NCBI RefSeq assembly: GCF_900110835.1
Contig: NZ_FOJG01000001.1
Span: 3,875,499-3,939,498, forward strand
DNA: 64,000 nt
Direction of reading: 5' to 3'
Source of the DNA: Chitinophaga arvensicola
GTDB taxonomy: Bacteria; Bacteroidota; Bacteroidia; Chitinophagales; Chitinophagaceae
The translations under genes and the position numbers were made by a program. The first letter of the stretch is position 1, and every line of letters starts with the position of its first letter. This document shows, in pieces, positions 16,807 through 26,187 of this stretch. The notes below the pieces were generated by a model. The model saw nothing but the letters and a program-made list of their open reading frames with translations. It was not told the DNA's origin and ran no database searches.

Positions 16807-17301
16807 ATGCAGGCGCAACAATTTGGAGAACTGATAGAACCATCGCCGGTGCCGTTTAGTTTTAATACGCCGGGATGGTATGTTACTGGTGTATTGCTGC
16901 TACTGGCGCTGCTGTGGGGAGTCTGGCGTTATATGCGGTATCGCCGCCGTAACCGCTACCGGCAGGAAGCATTGCGTTGGCTGGGCGAACGTATGGTGGT
17001 ATTGCACGCACAACAGGAATTTATGCAGCAGCTGTACGAAGCGGATATGCTGATGAAGCAGATTGCGATGCAACTGTATGGCCGGGAGAAAGTAGCTCCG
17101 TTGAGGGGCGGGGAGTGGATCCGTTTTTTAAACCAGCAAACCCGCCGCCGCGATGATTTTTCAACGGATGACGGTCTGCTGCTGACCGACACTATGTACC
17201 GTAAGCCACATGCCGTGAGTGCGGCCGAAACAGACCGATTTATTTCCAAAACAAGTAACTGGATACGCTTTCATAAACATGCACCTGGAAATCGCCTATA
17301 A
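16807..17301 (+). CDS. DUF4381 membrane protein of the Bat operon
   Basis: 164 residues. A short periplasmic start containing EPSPVPFSFNTPGW is followed by one membrane segment at about 25-41 (YVTGVLLLLALLWGVW), an arginine cluster (RYMRYRRRNRYR) facing the cytoplasm, and a helical domain. This is the layout of DUF4381 proteins, which sit between DUF58 and VWA genes in Bat operons. Its end overlaps the start of the BatA-like gene by 23 bp. Confidence 0.88.
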   Translation: MQAQQFGELIEPSPVPFSFNTPGWYVTGVLLLLALLWGVWRYMRYRRRNRYRQEALRWLGERMVVLHAQQEFMQQLYEADMLMKQIAMQLYGREKVAPLRGGEWIRFLNQQTRRRDDFSTDDGLLLTDTMYRKPHAVSAAETDRFISKTSNWIRFHKHAPGNRL

Positions 17302-18271
17302 ATGGGTATGGCTGTTACTACCGTTACCCTTCCTTTTTTATGCGCTGCTGCCACCGTTGCGCCGCCGCCGTACGTCGTTGATCGCCCCGTTCTTTCAGCG
17401 GGCTGTCCGCGTATCGGGGGCTATTTCCCGCAGGAATGCCTGGATTACCCGTAAAAACGTCTGGATGTACAGCGTATTGATATTATGCTGGATCTGTCTG
17501 CTGGCGGCGGCTTCTTCGCCCCGTTATGTGAACAAACCCGGCAAGCGTCCTAAAACGGTGCGTAGTTTCCTCATTGCTGCAGATATTTCTTTCAGCATGG
17601 CGGAAACGGATTGGGTAGTAGATGGTAAGCGCATGAGCCGCTGGGAAGCGGTGAAATCACTTATGAAACAGTTCGTGGAAAACCGGAAAAGTGACCAGAT
17701 AGCATTGGTGGTATTTGGGAGTAATGCGTATATCCAGGCGCCGCTTACGACTGATCTGCCTATGATCAACTGGCTGATGGATCAGACAGAAGTAGGCATG
17801 GCCGGGCAAATGACCAATATCGGCGATGCCATTGCCTATAGTGTGAAAATATTGAAAGAAGATACATTAAAGCAAAAAGCCATGTTGCTCATTACCGACG
17901 GGGTAGATACCGGTACTGACCTGTTGCCCCTGGATGCCGCCGGCATGGCCGCCAAAGATTCCATTACCATCTATACGCTTGGTATTGGCAAAGCGTCCGG
18001 CAGTGGCGGGTACGACCTGGATGAACCTACCCTGAAAGCCATTGCACATACCACCAGTGGTAAATATTTCAATGCCCTCGATGAAAAGGGGCTTAGTGGC
18101 GTATATAAAGCCCTCGACGCACTGACACCCGTCGAATACCAGGAGGAAAGTTATGAACCGGTGACACTGCTGTATTATTATCCATTAGCCGTTGGCGTTA
18201 TATTGGCGCTGGTGTTTCAGCTGATCAGCGGTACGCTTCACCTCACCCGGAAAATGCCCGCCCATGCGTGA
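17279..18271 (+). CDS. batA: BatA-like VWA membrane protein
   Basis: 330 residues from the ATG at 17279, preferred because it opens at the first membrane segment (WVWLLLPLPFLFYALLP); the longer frame from 17219 would add 20 residues inside the previous gene. Second membrane segment at about 62-79, then a periplasmic VWA domain with MIDAS motif DISFS (102-106), a threonine site in QMTNIGDA and LLITDGVDTG, and a last membrane segment near 305-325. VWA domains bind metal and ligand proteins. Bat proteins were named for Bacteroides aerotolerance, though their role in stress is debated. The stop overlaps the next start (ATGCGTGA). Confidence 0.9.
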   Translation: MHLEIAYKWVWLLLPLPFLFYALLPPLRRRRTSLIAPFFQRAVRVSGAISRRNAWITRKNVWMYSVLILCWICLLAAASSPRYVNKPGKRPKTVRSFLIAADISFSMAETDWVVDGKRMSRWEAVKSLMKQFVENRKSDQIALVVFGSNAYIQAPLTTDLPMINWLMDQTEVGMAGQMTNIGDAIAYSVKILKEDTLKQKAMLLITDGVDTGTDLLPLDAAGMAAKDSITIYTLGIGKASGSGGYDLDEPTLKAIAHTTSGKYFNALDEKGLSGVYKALDALTPVEYQEESYEPVTLLYYYPLAVGVILALVFQLISGTLHLTRKMPAHA

Positions 18272-19997
18272 AGTACTCACAGATATACACTGGCCGGTCG
18301 ACTGGCAGCAGTTTCATTTCCTGCGGCCGGGAGTATTGTATTTGTTTTTACCCTTGTTGCTGATCCTGGTCATATTGATAGTGGGTAACCGGGAGCCGCA
18401 GCGATGGAAACAATTGATTGCACCGGTATTGCGGCCGTATGTGTTTGCACCCGGCAATTCCCGGGCAATGTGGTTACCCTTACTGTTTTTTGTAGTGGGT
18501 ACCAGCCTGGCGATCATAGGAATAGCAGGACCCGCCTGGAACCGTACCGTGATCCCCGGACAGAAAGTACAGGCCGTGGTGTTGGTGGCGCTGGACCTTT
18601 CCGCTTCTATGGATGCTACCGATATTTCACCCACCCGGCTGGAACGTGCCAAACTAAAGCTCAGCGACTTTTTTGGTGCGCATCCCGGCGCCAAAGCCGG
18701 ACTGATCGCCTATGCAGGCACTCCACACCTGGTGATGCCCTTTACCACCGATTATTCGCTGATTAAATTACAGGCTGCTTCCCTGGCTACCCGGGAAATG
18801 CCTGTACCTGGGAATAATACGCAACTGCTCATGCATGATGTAGATACGCTGATGACACCTGTTCTGGCGCCCAGTAATATTTTGCTGCTGACAGATGAAG
18901 TTACCGCCGCCGATGCTGCACTCTTCACCAACTACGTCAATACTTCTATCCATCACCTCGAAATATTACTGATGTCTTCGCCCCGGGGCGCACCGGTACC
19001 TGGTTTCCCCAAAGTGGTTTCCCGGCAGGACGAAGGCGTGCTCCAATCGCTTGCTGTCAATCCGGCCATCCGGATCAACCGGCTCACGCTGGATACCACA
19101 GATGTAGGCCGCATCGCAGAGCGCATCCGGGCGCATCTCATTTTTGAAAAAGATAAAAAGACGGATGATAAAAGCTGGGATGATATGGGCTACCTGGTGA
19201 TTATACCGGTAGGCGTGCTGGTATTGCTCTGGTTCCGCCGGGGCTGGGCCATTCAATGGTGCTGGCTGCCACTGCTCTGGATGGTCAGCGCCTGTAGTGT
19301 GAACAGCCGGGAAGCGGATTGGTGGTACACCAAAGATTACCAGGGACAGGTACTCTATCAGCAACAGGCCTATCAACAGGCAGGCGAACGTTTTGTGGAC
19401 CTCCCGCATAAAGCTGCGGCGGCTTATAAAGCAGGTGATTATGAAGCCGCCGCAGCGTTGTTTGCGTTAGACAGCTCTGCCACCGGGGAATACAACCGGG
19501 GACTGGCACTGGCAAAACTTGGTCGTTACGAGGAAGCCATGAATGCGTTTACCGATGCAGCTACGCTGGATCCTGCGCTGAAAAACAAAGCGGCTAACAG
19601 CATCGGTAAGGTAAGCAAAGAGAAAATGCAGGTGGATTCGGTTGTAAAGATCGGCCAGCCGGATACGAAGGTAAAGGAAGACAAAAAGAATGGTCCGCTG
19701 AAGGAGCGCAAACGGAAACCCGATGACCCGGGACTATCCGCTGATACCAAAGTAAAGGATATGCCCAAAACAGGCGATCGTTTAACCGATCAGGTGAAAT
19801 CAAACATTCATCAGGCGCAGGAATCGGAATCGCCTCAATCCGGCAAAGATACCACCACGGCGGCCAACAACGATGCCATGAAGAACATCATTCTCCGCCG
19901 TCCGCCCGCCGATCCGGGAGCATTTCTGCAAAAGCGGTTTGAGTTACAGCGTAAACGTTATTATCAACAGGTAAAACCGGGGACACAGCAATGGTAA
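18264..19997 (+). CDS. batB: BatB-BatC fusion: VWA domain plus TPR region
   Basis: 577 residues. Membrane segments at about 24-40 and 70-89, a periplasmic VWA domain with MIDAS DLSAS (111-115), and a third hydrophobic region at 320-350 containing a lipobox-like SAC. Then TPR-type helices (AAAAYKAGDYEAAAALFALD, YNRGLALAKLGRYEEAMNAF at about 390-430) and a Lys/Pro/Asp-rich tail to the end. In many Bacteroidota BatB and BatC are separate genes; here they are one protein. TPRs probably recruit a partner in the periplasm. Overlaps the batD start by 7 bp (ATGGTAA). Confidence 0.88.
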   Translation: MREVLTDIHWPVDWQQFHFLRPGVLYLFLPLLLILVILIVGNREPQRWKQLIAPVLRPYVFAPGNSRAMWLPLLFFVVGTSLAIIGIAGPAWNRTVIPGQKVQAVVLVALDLSASMDATDISPTRLERAKLKLSDFFGAHPGAKAGLIAYAGTPHLVMPFTTDYSLIKLQAASLATREMPVPGNNTQLLMHDVDTLMTPVLAPSNILLLTDEVTAADAALFTNYVNTSIHHLEILLMSSPRGAPVPGFPKVVSRQDEGVLQSLAVNPAIRINRLTLDTTDVGRIAERIRAHLIFEKDKKTDDKSWDDMGYLVIIPVGVLVLLWFRRGWAIQWCWLPLLWMVSACSVNSREADWWYTKDYQGQVLYQQQAYQQAGERFVDLPHKAAAAYKAGDYEAAAALFALDSSATGEYNRGLALAKLGRYEEAMNAFTDAATLDPALKNKAANSIGKVSKEKMQVDSVVKIGQPDTKVKEDKKNGPLKERKRKPDDPGLSADTKVKDMPKTGDRLTDQVKSNIHQAQESESPQSGKDTTTAANNDAMKNIILRRPPADPGAFLQKRFELQRKRYYQQVKPGTQQW

Positions 19998-21310
19998 AGT
20001 ATTATATAACGCTGATGTATATACTGTGTTGCAGCGGACGTTTGTCTGCGCAGTTGAAATGTTTCGCCAAAGTGGAACTGGACCGCAGCGATGTATACCT
20101 GCAACAACCATTTAAAGTAACCTATACCGTACTAACGGCTACCTGGTACACGCAGCCACCGGAATTTGAAAACATCCAGATCCCGGGCGCTTTTATTGTA
20201 CCATTCACAAAAGCGCAGCCTGGCCGTTTTACAGACCATGGTAAAGACTATTCCGGCATCCAGTTTTATTATATCGTATTTCCTTACAAAGCCGGTGCAT
20301 TCAGTGTACCTGCTATTACCATCCAGGTAGAAACGCCGCCGGAAGGCAGTGCGGTGAGCAGCAAGGTGGTATTGCATACCGCGCCCGTATCGTTTGTGGT
20401 GAAACCGGTGCCAAAAAGTTTTCCGGCAGGTGAGGAATGGCTGGTGGCCAGTGATGTAACGCTGCATGCCCGTTGGAACAAACCATTGGATAAACTGAAA
20501 GTGGGCGATGTGATAGAACGTACCATCACCACCGACGCCACCGGCACGCTGCCACAGTTTATACCGGCGTTGCCTGATCAAAAGGTCGACTGGGCAGATG
20601 TGTACCCGGGTAAGGTAACGTTGAAGGATACACGCGATGACTACAATGCCAATGGGGAACGGGTACAAACTTCTATGTGGCTGCTTACCAAAGCGGGAAG
20701 CTACGAATTGCCGGCTCAGAAAATTTCCTGGTGGAACCCTTACGCCGGGCGTTTGTACACACGCACGCTACCTGCGGTAACGCTGAAAATAGCGGACAAT
20801 CCCGGCCTGGGCATGCTGACGACGCTGCAGGACAGCCTGGCGAAGGCCAGCGTGCCGGTAAAGGCCGCAAAGAAAGGCCCATGGATGATAGCCGGCATGA
20901 TCTGGTATAAAGCCGTTCTATATGCATTGGCGCTGTTGCTCGTATTATGGGTGCTTTACAAAGCAGTCCGCTATCTCACGAAAAAAATAAACAACAGGCT
21001 CCGGCAGTACCGCGAAAGTGAATACTATTGGTTCCGGAAATTTATGAAAGCACCGGCTGTTTCACCGGCCTTATACCAGTGGTGGGACCGGTGGCGCAAA
21101 GATCCGGCATCTCCCGCTGTATCCGTTACACTCGCCGCACAAAATGAAACGGATACTTTACAGGAATGGACAACTTTTGCAGGCGCTGCATATGGTGGTA
21201 AAAGTAATGCTGCCGTTACGGAAGCCTCGCTGAAACAGCATTTCAGACTGTATCGCCATCACCGGAAAACGAGGAAAGAACATCCGGCTGGTGGTAAGTG
21301 GGAAGCATAA
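19991..21310 (+). CDS. batD: BatD-like protein
   Basis: 439 residues. Signal peptide to about 23 (CCSGRLSAQ). Periplasmic BatD region with KVELDRSDVYLQQPFKVTYTV and repeated Ig-like strands, including LKVGDVIERTITTDATG. One membrane segment at about 310-328 (VLYALALLLVLWVLYKAV) and a cytoplasmic basic tail. BatD completes the Bat set and probably docks with the VWA proteins. It is the last gene of the overlapping operon; a 349-bp gap follows. Confidence 0.88.
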   Translation: MVKYYITLMYILCCSGRLSAQLKCFAKVELDRSDVYLQQPFKVTYTVLTATWYTQPPEFENIQIPGAFIVPFTKAQPGRFTDHGKDYSGIQFYYIVFPYKAGAFSVPAITIQVETPPEGSAVSSKVVLHTAPVSFVVKPVPKSFPAGEEWLVASDVTLHARWNKPLDKLKVGDVIERTITTDATGTLPQFIPALPDQKVDWADVYPGKVTLKDTRDDYNANGERVQTSMWLLTKAGSYELPAQKISWWNPYAGRLYTRTLPAVTLKIADNPGLGMLTTLQDSLAKASVPVKAAKKGPWMIAGMIWYKAVLYALALLLVLWVLYKAVRYLTKKINNRLRQYRESEYYWFRKFMKAPAVSPALYQWWDRWRKDPASPAVSVTLAAQNETDTLQEWTTFAGAAYGGKSNAAVTEASLKQHFRLYRHHRKTRKEHPAGGKWEA

Positions 21311-21659
21311 AAAAGGGAATATTTTTCCGGGGCAGAACTTTTTACTTTTATACGGTGTTAATACTTCAAACAGGGGAATATCCTGCCAGGACATTCCTCC
21401 CACGCAATAATCATTTAGTGTAGCTACCGGTCAACAGTACCCTGTCCTGAGCATATCAAGCAAGCATCATCCTGATATTGGTTCCATTTTTCGCTAAAGT
21501 TACTAAAGCCGAACCGGCATGCCCTGTCATGCCACAAACGCCAGGATTCCCATGCAACATACTTTTTACATCATAAGATTAACGGATACAATAGTTGGCA
21601 AAACCTATGAAGCCGGCAGGGAGTTCTCTCCCTGCCATTCACTTTAATCCTTATCCTCC
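21311..21659. other. 349-bp intergenic region with a hairpin near its end
   Basis: No coding frame is convincing. The hairpin at 21615-21636 lies 23 bp before the 21660 start codon. I could not identify a confident promoter; the next operon presumably starts here. Confidence 0.5.
21615..21636 (+). promoter_or_regulatory. Leader hairpin with TTCT loop
   Basis: GGCAGGGAG (21615-21623) pairs with CTCCCTGCC (21628-21636) around TTCT. Its core and loop match the hairpin at 5195-5222. No good T run follows, and the start codon is 23 bp away, so a role in mRNA stability or attenuation is as likely as termination. Confidence 0.45.
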
Positions 21660-22679
21660 ATGTGGAAACATTATATCATATCATTTGCATTGATCCTGCT
21701 GGCGGCATCTGCCATGGCGCAGGCCGGCGCCGGCAATAAAATGGGGGATGCCGACAAACATTATAAAGACAGCTTACGAAGGGCAGGCTATCCTTATCGC
21801 TTTCCGATCCTGGGAAGTAAGATGGTAGAGAAAGGTTTCAGTTTGCAATACCCGGTGGGTGCCATGCTGAACCTGATGGGAGGCTCACAGGAAGTAAATA
21901 TCACCGACCTGAAAGTTGGCTTTAATGAACAGGAACCGGTACCGCTCGACTTTATCAAATTCGGGGAAGTGAAAGCAAACATGCAGACCGCCACCACCAG
22001 GCTGGATCTGTGGGTATTGCCCTTCGTGGACCTGTATGGTATTGTAGGCCTGGTGCAGGCAAAAACAAACGTGAATATTGCATCGCCTTTCCAGTTTTCC
22101 AGCGAGGCCGATTTCAAGGGATATACCCTCGGATTGGGTACCACATTGGCTGGCGGTTATCACGGTATCATTACCATCACAGATATCAATTATACCTGGA
22201 CACACCTTGATAATCTTGATAACACCGTAAAAACACTGATGATCACACCCAGGATCGGCTACAATTTTCAGTTTAAAGAACACCCCGGCAAATCCATTGC
22301 GGCCTGGATAGGAGCTACCGGATTTTTTGTGAACCAGGGCACCAGTGGCTCTATTAATCTGTCTGATCTGGGGCCATCCATGGATCCGGGACAGGCACAG
22401 AAAATCATCGATGAAACGGAGCAATGGTACCAGGCACTGACTAAACCACAGCAGGTAGTTGTAAAACGTATAGCCCAGGCCGTATTAAACAAGATGAATA
22501 ATATTCCGGATGATATTACGGTGAATTATTCGCTGAAGAAGGAGCCTGTGTCGCATTGGAGCATGGTAGTGGGAGCACAATACCAGATCAATAAACGTTG
22601 GCAGGTAAGAGCGGAAACCGGTTTCCTGGGTGGACGTAAATCTTTGTTGTTGTCCGGAAACTACAGATGGCGCTGGTGA
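21660..22679 (+). CDS. Outer-membrane beta-barrel protein of unknown function
   Basis: 339 residues. Signal peptide ending ASAMAQ. Strands such as VEKGFSLQYPVGAMLNLMG, LDLWVLPFVDLYGIVGLVQAK, YTLGLGTTLAGGYHGIITITDINY and LLLSGNYRWRW indicate an outer-membrane barrel; a helical, charged stretch (about 240-285, DPGQAQKIIDETEQWYQAL) is inserted late and may form a plug or surface loop. I recognise no named family with certainty. Its last 13 bp overlap the next gene, so they are translationally linked. Confidence 0.6.
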   Translation: MWKHYIISFALILLAASAMAQAGAGNKMGDADKHYKDSLRRAGYPYRFPILGSKMVEKGFSLQYPVGAMLNLMGGSQEVNITDLKVGFNEQEPVPLDFIKFGEVKANMQTATTRLDLWVLPFVDLYGIVGLVQAKTNVNIASPFQFSSEADFKGYTLGLGTTLAGGYHGIITITDINYTWTHLDNLDNTVKTLMITPRIGYNFQFKEHPGKSIAAWIGATGFFVNQGTSGSINLSDLGPSMDPGQAQKIIDETEQWYQALTKPQQVVVKRIAQAVLNKMNNIPDDITVNYSLKKEPVSHWSMVVGAQYQINKRWQVRAETGFLGGRKSLLLSGNYRWRW

Positions 22680-23734
22680 GATGGATAGTAACCATAGCGT
22701 TAATGGTTGGCTGTTGTTGTATAAAGCCCGCTGTATTATTGGCACAGCAATTACATCCGGAGGAAAGCGATGTAATTGAATTTATGGATGGAGACCAGAT
22801 CAGGGGGAAAGTAAAACAGATACAACGGGGCGTATTGACACTGGACCCTGATCAGCTGGAAGACATGGTAACCATTAAACTGAGAAACATCAAATCAATC
22901 ACCGCACGACGTAAGCTGTATCTGATAGAAAGTGTAGCGAATATAAAATACCTGGGCATCCTGGAACCAGGCAGGGGAGCGGGATGGGTGAAGATTATAC
23001 AGGGAAGGGATACCACGGAATTATTTATAGAAGACCTGGATAATATCGAAAACATGGATGATAATTTCTGGAAGCGGCTGGATGGATCGGCAAGTCTTGG
23101 TTTTTCGTACTCCCGTTCCAGTAATATAGGCCGTGTGAATGAAAGTCATAACATGACTTACAGTACGAGGAACTGGCTGTTCCTGACATCGGGTGATCTG
23201 ATGTATACGATCGACAATGAATTTAAAGGCATTGAAAAAGCAGACCTGGCAGTGCAGGCTTATATAGAATTCTGGAAGAAATGGTTTGCGGTGTCATCTG
23301 TACAGTTTCAGCGCAGCACAGAGTTAGGCCTGAGTGCACGTATGCAGGCGGCAGAAGGAGCGGGGCCTATCCTGATCAAAAACAGGCGGAACGACTTGCG
23401 CGCCGCCACCGGTTTTTCAGTGCAGAAGGAGTACAGCACAGATAGTATTAATGCCGGCCGTGCGGTTTCATTGGAAATTCCGCTGTTTGTGAATTACTAT
23501 CTATACAGACTGGGTACGCCCTACCTGACCTTACAGGCGACCAATTCAGTGTTTTTTAGTGTGTCGCAGGCAGGCCGCTGGCGTGCAGATCAGAATGTAA
23601 CGCTGTACTGGAAAATTGTGACACACCTGAATCTGAATGTACAGGTATACCTGGATTATGATAGTAAACCACCGGATGTAACAGCGCAGAAAGTCGATTT
23701 CGGTACGGTGTTCAGCATAGGATATTCCTGGTAA
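22667..23734 (+). CDS. DUF481-like outer-membrane barrel with N-terminal Sm-like domain
   Basis: 355 residues. Signal peptide to about 26 (VLLAQ). Residues 33-130 form a small beta domain of the pattern DVIEFMDGDQIRGKVKQIQRGVLTLD, repeated again as ARRKLYLIESVANIKYLGIL, often seen before DUF481 barrels. From about 140 barrel strands appear (DGSASLGFSYSRSSNIG, WLFLTSGDLMYTID, LNLNVQVYLDYD) and the protein ends GTVFSIGYSW. DUF481 proteins are outer-membrane barrels linked in some bacteria to salt or envelope stress. Overlaps the previous barrel gene by 13 bp. Confidence 0.7.
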   Translation: MALVRWIVTIALMVGCCCIKPAVLLAQQLHPEESDVIEFMDGDQIRGKVKQIQRGVLTLDPDQLEDMVTIKLRNIKSITARRKLYLIESVANIKYLGILEPGRGAGWVKIIQGRDTTELFIEDLDNIENMDDNFWKRLDGSASLGFSYSRSSNIGRVNESHNMTYSTRNWLFLTSGDLMYTIDNEFKGIEKADLAVQAYIEFWKKWFAVSSVQFQRSTELGLSARMQAAEGAGPILIKNRRNDLRAATGFSVQKEYSTDSINAGRAVSLEIPLFVNYYLYRLGTPYLTLQATNSVFFSVSQAGRWRADQNVTLYWKIVTHLNLNVQVYLDYDSKPPDVTAQKVDFGTVFSIGYSW

Positions 23735-23752
23735 TAAATAAAAACAGCTCGT

Positions 23753-24565
23753 ATGAAATACACCGGATTATTGGCAATGGCCAGTTTTTTATTGCTGCCC
23801 GTTTTATTGAAAGCACAGGAAGGGCATCCTCCTGCTGGCGGTCTGTCGCAGGAAGAAGTCGCCAAGTCCAATAATCCGCTGGCGGAATTAAACCAGCTCA
23901 GTTTCCATGATTATATCACCATGCATCAGCGGGGAACTACCGAGGTTTCGAATACCATGAACCTGAGAGGCGTGATGGTGGCAGGCCGGCAGATTATCCG
24001 GGCCACTGTTCCTTTTACCACGATACCATCAGACAATAAGATGGGCTACAATTCAGGACTGGGCGATATACAGATTTTTGATGCGATCCGGTTTTCGAAA
24101 AACGGGGCGTCTACCGATCTGGCAGTTGGACCGATGCTTGTGTTTCCTACCGGCAGCAATGACTACCTGGGTACCGGGAAATGGCAGGCAGGTGGCGCAT
24201 TTATAGCGATACATCATATTCCGGGCGGTCATGTACTGGGCTCACTGATCACTTACCAGCATTCCTTTGCAGGACAATCCGACCGGCAGGAGGTAAGCGT
24301 ACTGGCTTTTCAGCCAACCATTACTTTCAATATTACAGCAGGGTTATATGCACGTAGCGCCGGCGCTACCTGGACCTTTGATTTTGAAAATCAACGTACG
24401 CTGATACCCTTTGGTTTAGGAATAGGTAAGGTGTTCAAAGCAAATAATATGATGGTAAACACATTTATTGAACCACAGCTCACGGTATACAGCGAAGGGG
24501 CTGGTCAGCCGGCTTACCAGGTGTTTTTCGGACTGAACCTGCAGTGGGCGAAGAAAGCGAAATAA
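23753..24565 (+). CDS. Outer-membrane beta-barrel, transporter/MetA-pathway type
   Basis: 270 residues. Signal peptide ending LLKAQ. The mature protein contains MNLRGVMVAGRQIIRATVPFTTI, GLGDIQIFDAIRFSK and MLVFPTGSNDYLGTGKWQ, the order seen in PF13557-type barrels (GLGDI followed by a FPTG segment). It ends YQVFFGLNLQWAKKAK. Probably a channel for small hydrophobic compounds; substrate not visible. Eighteen bp after the DUF481-like gene and 22 bp before the DUF4136 gene. Confidence 0.7.
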   Translation: MKYTGLLAMASFLLLPVLLKAQEGHPPAGGLSQEEVAKSNNPLAELNQLSFHDYITMHQRGTTEVSNTMNLRGVMVAGRQIIRATVPFTTIPSDNKMGYNSGLGDIQIFDAIRFSKNGASTDLAVGPMLVFPTGSNDYLGTGKWQAGGAFIAIHHIPGGHVLGSLITYQHSFAGQSDRQEVSVLAFQPTITFNITAGLYARSAGATWTFDFENQRTLIPFGLGIGKVFKANNMMVNTFIEPQLTVYSEGAGQPAYQVFFGLNLQWAKKAK

Positions 24566-24587
24566 TTCTTTTACAACCTCACATAAA

Positions 24588-25157
24588 ATGAATATTATGA
24601 AACAAACATTCCTCTATTCTGCCATCGCACTATTGATGCTGGCTGCCTGCGGACCCACGTTAAAGGTTACTTCCGACGTGAACAAACAGGCCAGCTTTGC
24701 CGGGTACAAAACATTTGCCCTGTATAATCCTGCCGGTCAGCAAAGTCCGATCAGTGAATTAAACCGCGACCGTATCAACAACGGGGTGATTGCTGCCATG
24801 ACAGCAAAAGGCTACACCCAGGCGGATACCTCCAGCGCAGATCTGCTGGTAAACCCGATTACCATTGCCAAACAGGGCCAGAACGTGACGGCCAATACCG
24901 ATTATTATGGTTACGGTGGCTACTACAGACCTTATTACTGGGGCGGTGGTATGGGTATGGGGTCCAGCAACACCACCTTCTCTGTAGATAAATATATTGA
25001 TGGCTCTGTGATCGTAGATGTAATAGACCGCGCTAAAAGAAACCTCCTGTGGCAGGGTGTGGGCAACAGTCAGATCGATGGACCTATCAAAGATCCGGAT
25101 ACTAAGATACCTGCCGCTATCACTAAGATCATGGCCAGTTTCCCGGCTAAAATGTAA
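24588..25157 (+). CDS. DUF4136 lipoprotein, paralogue of 6054-6680
   Basis: 189 residues; a second ATG three codons in (24597, MKQTFLYS) may be the true start. Lipobox LMLAAC. DUF4136 pattern: FAGYKTFALYNPAGQ, LNRDRINNGVIAAMTAKGY, a Gly/Tyr-rich loop GYGGYYRPYYWGGGMGMG, then GSVIVDVIDRAKRNLLWQG and a final helix IPAAITKIMASFPAKM. Envelope lipoprotein of unknown role. The TAATG overlap with the following frame and the short gaps place it in one operon with the barrel and HAD genes. Confidence 0.82.
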   Translation: MNIMKQTFLYSAIALLMLAACGPTLKVTSDVNKQASFAGYKTFALYNPAGQQSPISELNRDRINNGVIAAMTAKGYTQADTSSADLLVNPITIAKQGQNVTANTDYYGYGGYYRPYYWGGGMGMGSSNTTFSVDKYIDGSVIVDVIDRAKRNLLWQGVGNSQIDGPIKDPDTKIPAAITKIMASFPAKM

Positions 25158-25180
25158 TGGTTACTAATATATGCATGCTT

Positions 25181-26170
25181 ATGAAGATATCACATATTGG
25201 CCGGGGCATAAAGAAAGGATGGTTACTGTCTGTCACATTGTTCTTTTCCCTCCATGCAGCAGCCCAGGAGGATCCATTGCCTTCCTGGAATGACGGTGCC
25301 GTAAAGCAGTCTATTCTCAGCTTTGTAAAAACGGTGACGACAGAAGGCACCAACCAGTTTGTACCGATAGAAGACAGGATTGCTACCTTCGATAACGATG
25401 GTACTTTGTGGGCGGAGAAGCCAATTATACAGGGGCTTTTTGCAGTATTTCGTGTACATCGCATGGTAGCGGCCAATCCTGCATTAAAGAACAAGGAACC
25501 GTTTAAAGCGGTCCTGGAAAATGATAAAGCCTGGTTTGGTAAAGCAGGGGAGAAGGGGTTGATAGAACTGGTAGACGTTACGCATACCGGTTTAACCGAA
25601 GCGGAATTTGCAGCGGAAGCAAAACTCTTTTTCGAAACAGTGAAGCATCCGTCGCTGGGTGTGCCGCTGGCCAATGTGTTGTATCAGCCGCAACTGGAAC
25701 TGCTGGCTTACCTGCGCATGAATGGATTTAAAACATTCATCTGTTCGGGAGGTACTATAGAACTGATGCGCGCTATCAGCCGCCCTTATTACGGTATACC
25801 GCCGGAACAGGTGATAGGCACACAGTTTAAATATCGTTACGTGGATAGTGCCGGTGTGAACGACATCTACCGGATGTCCGGTATTATTACCCTCAACGAC
25901 AAACAGGAAAAACCGGTAAATATCCAGTATCACATCGGAAAACGGCCGATACTGGCTTGTGGCAACGAAGGTGGCGAAGGGGATGTATATATGCTGCGCT
26001 TTAGTCAGGGCAGCACTTATCCTTCCCTTCAGCTGCTGGTTAACCACGACGATGCAAAAAGGGAATTTCAGTACGAAGAGAAAAGTAATAAATCACTGAA
26101 CATGGCTGCACAGTATCACTGGCAGGTGATCAGTATTAAGAACGACTGGAAAACGGTGTTTAACAAGTGA
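25181..26170 (+). CDS. Exported HAD-superfamily phosphatase
   Basis: 329 residues from the ATG at 25181, chosen because it opens a signal peptide (to LHAAAQ, about residue 29); earlier ATGs at 25157 and 25175 are possible. HAD motif I is DNDGT with nucleophile D71 and D73; motif II is FICSGGT near 190; the late acidic motif is GNEGGEGD near 270. This is the phosphoserine-phosphatase-like subclass (PF12710), but exported, so it must act on an envelope phosphomonoester. It overlaps the neighbouring FGE frame region and precedes the FGE start by 17 bp. Substrate unknown; its place beside a sulfatase activation gene is notable. Confidence 0.85.
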   Translation: MKISHIGRGIKKGWLLSVTLFFSLHAAAQEDPLPSWNDGAVKQSILSFVKTVTTEGTNQFVPIEDRIATFDNDGTLWAEKPIIQGLFAVFRVHRMVAANPALKNKEPFKAVLENDKAWFGKAGEKGLIELVDVTHTGLTEAEFAAEAKLFFETVKHPSLGVPLANVLYQPQLELLAYLRMNGFKTFICSGGTIELMRAISRPYYGIPPEQVIGTQFKYRYVDSAGVNDIYRMSGIITLNDKQEKPVNIQYHIGKRPILACGNEGGEGDVYMLRFSQGSTYPSLQLLVNHDDAKREFQYEEKSNKSLNMAAQYHWQVISIKNDWKTVFNK

Positions 26171-26187
26171 TCATTAAAGTTATTGCC

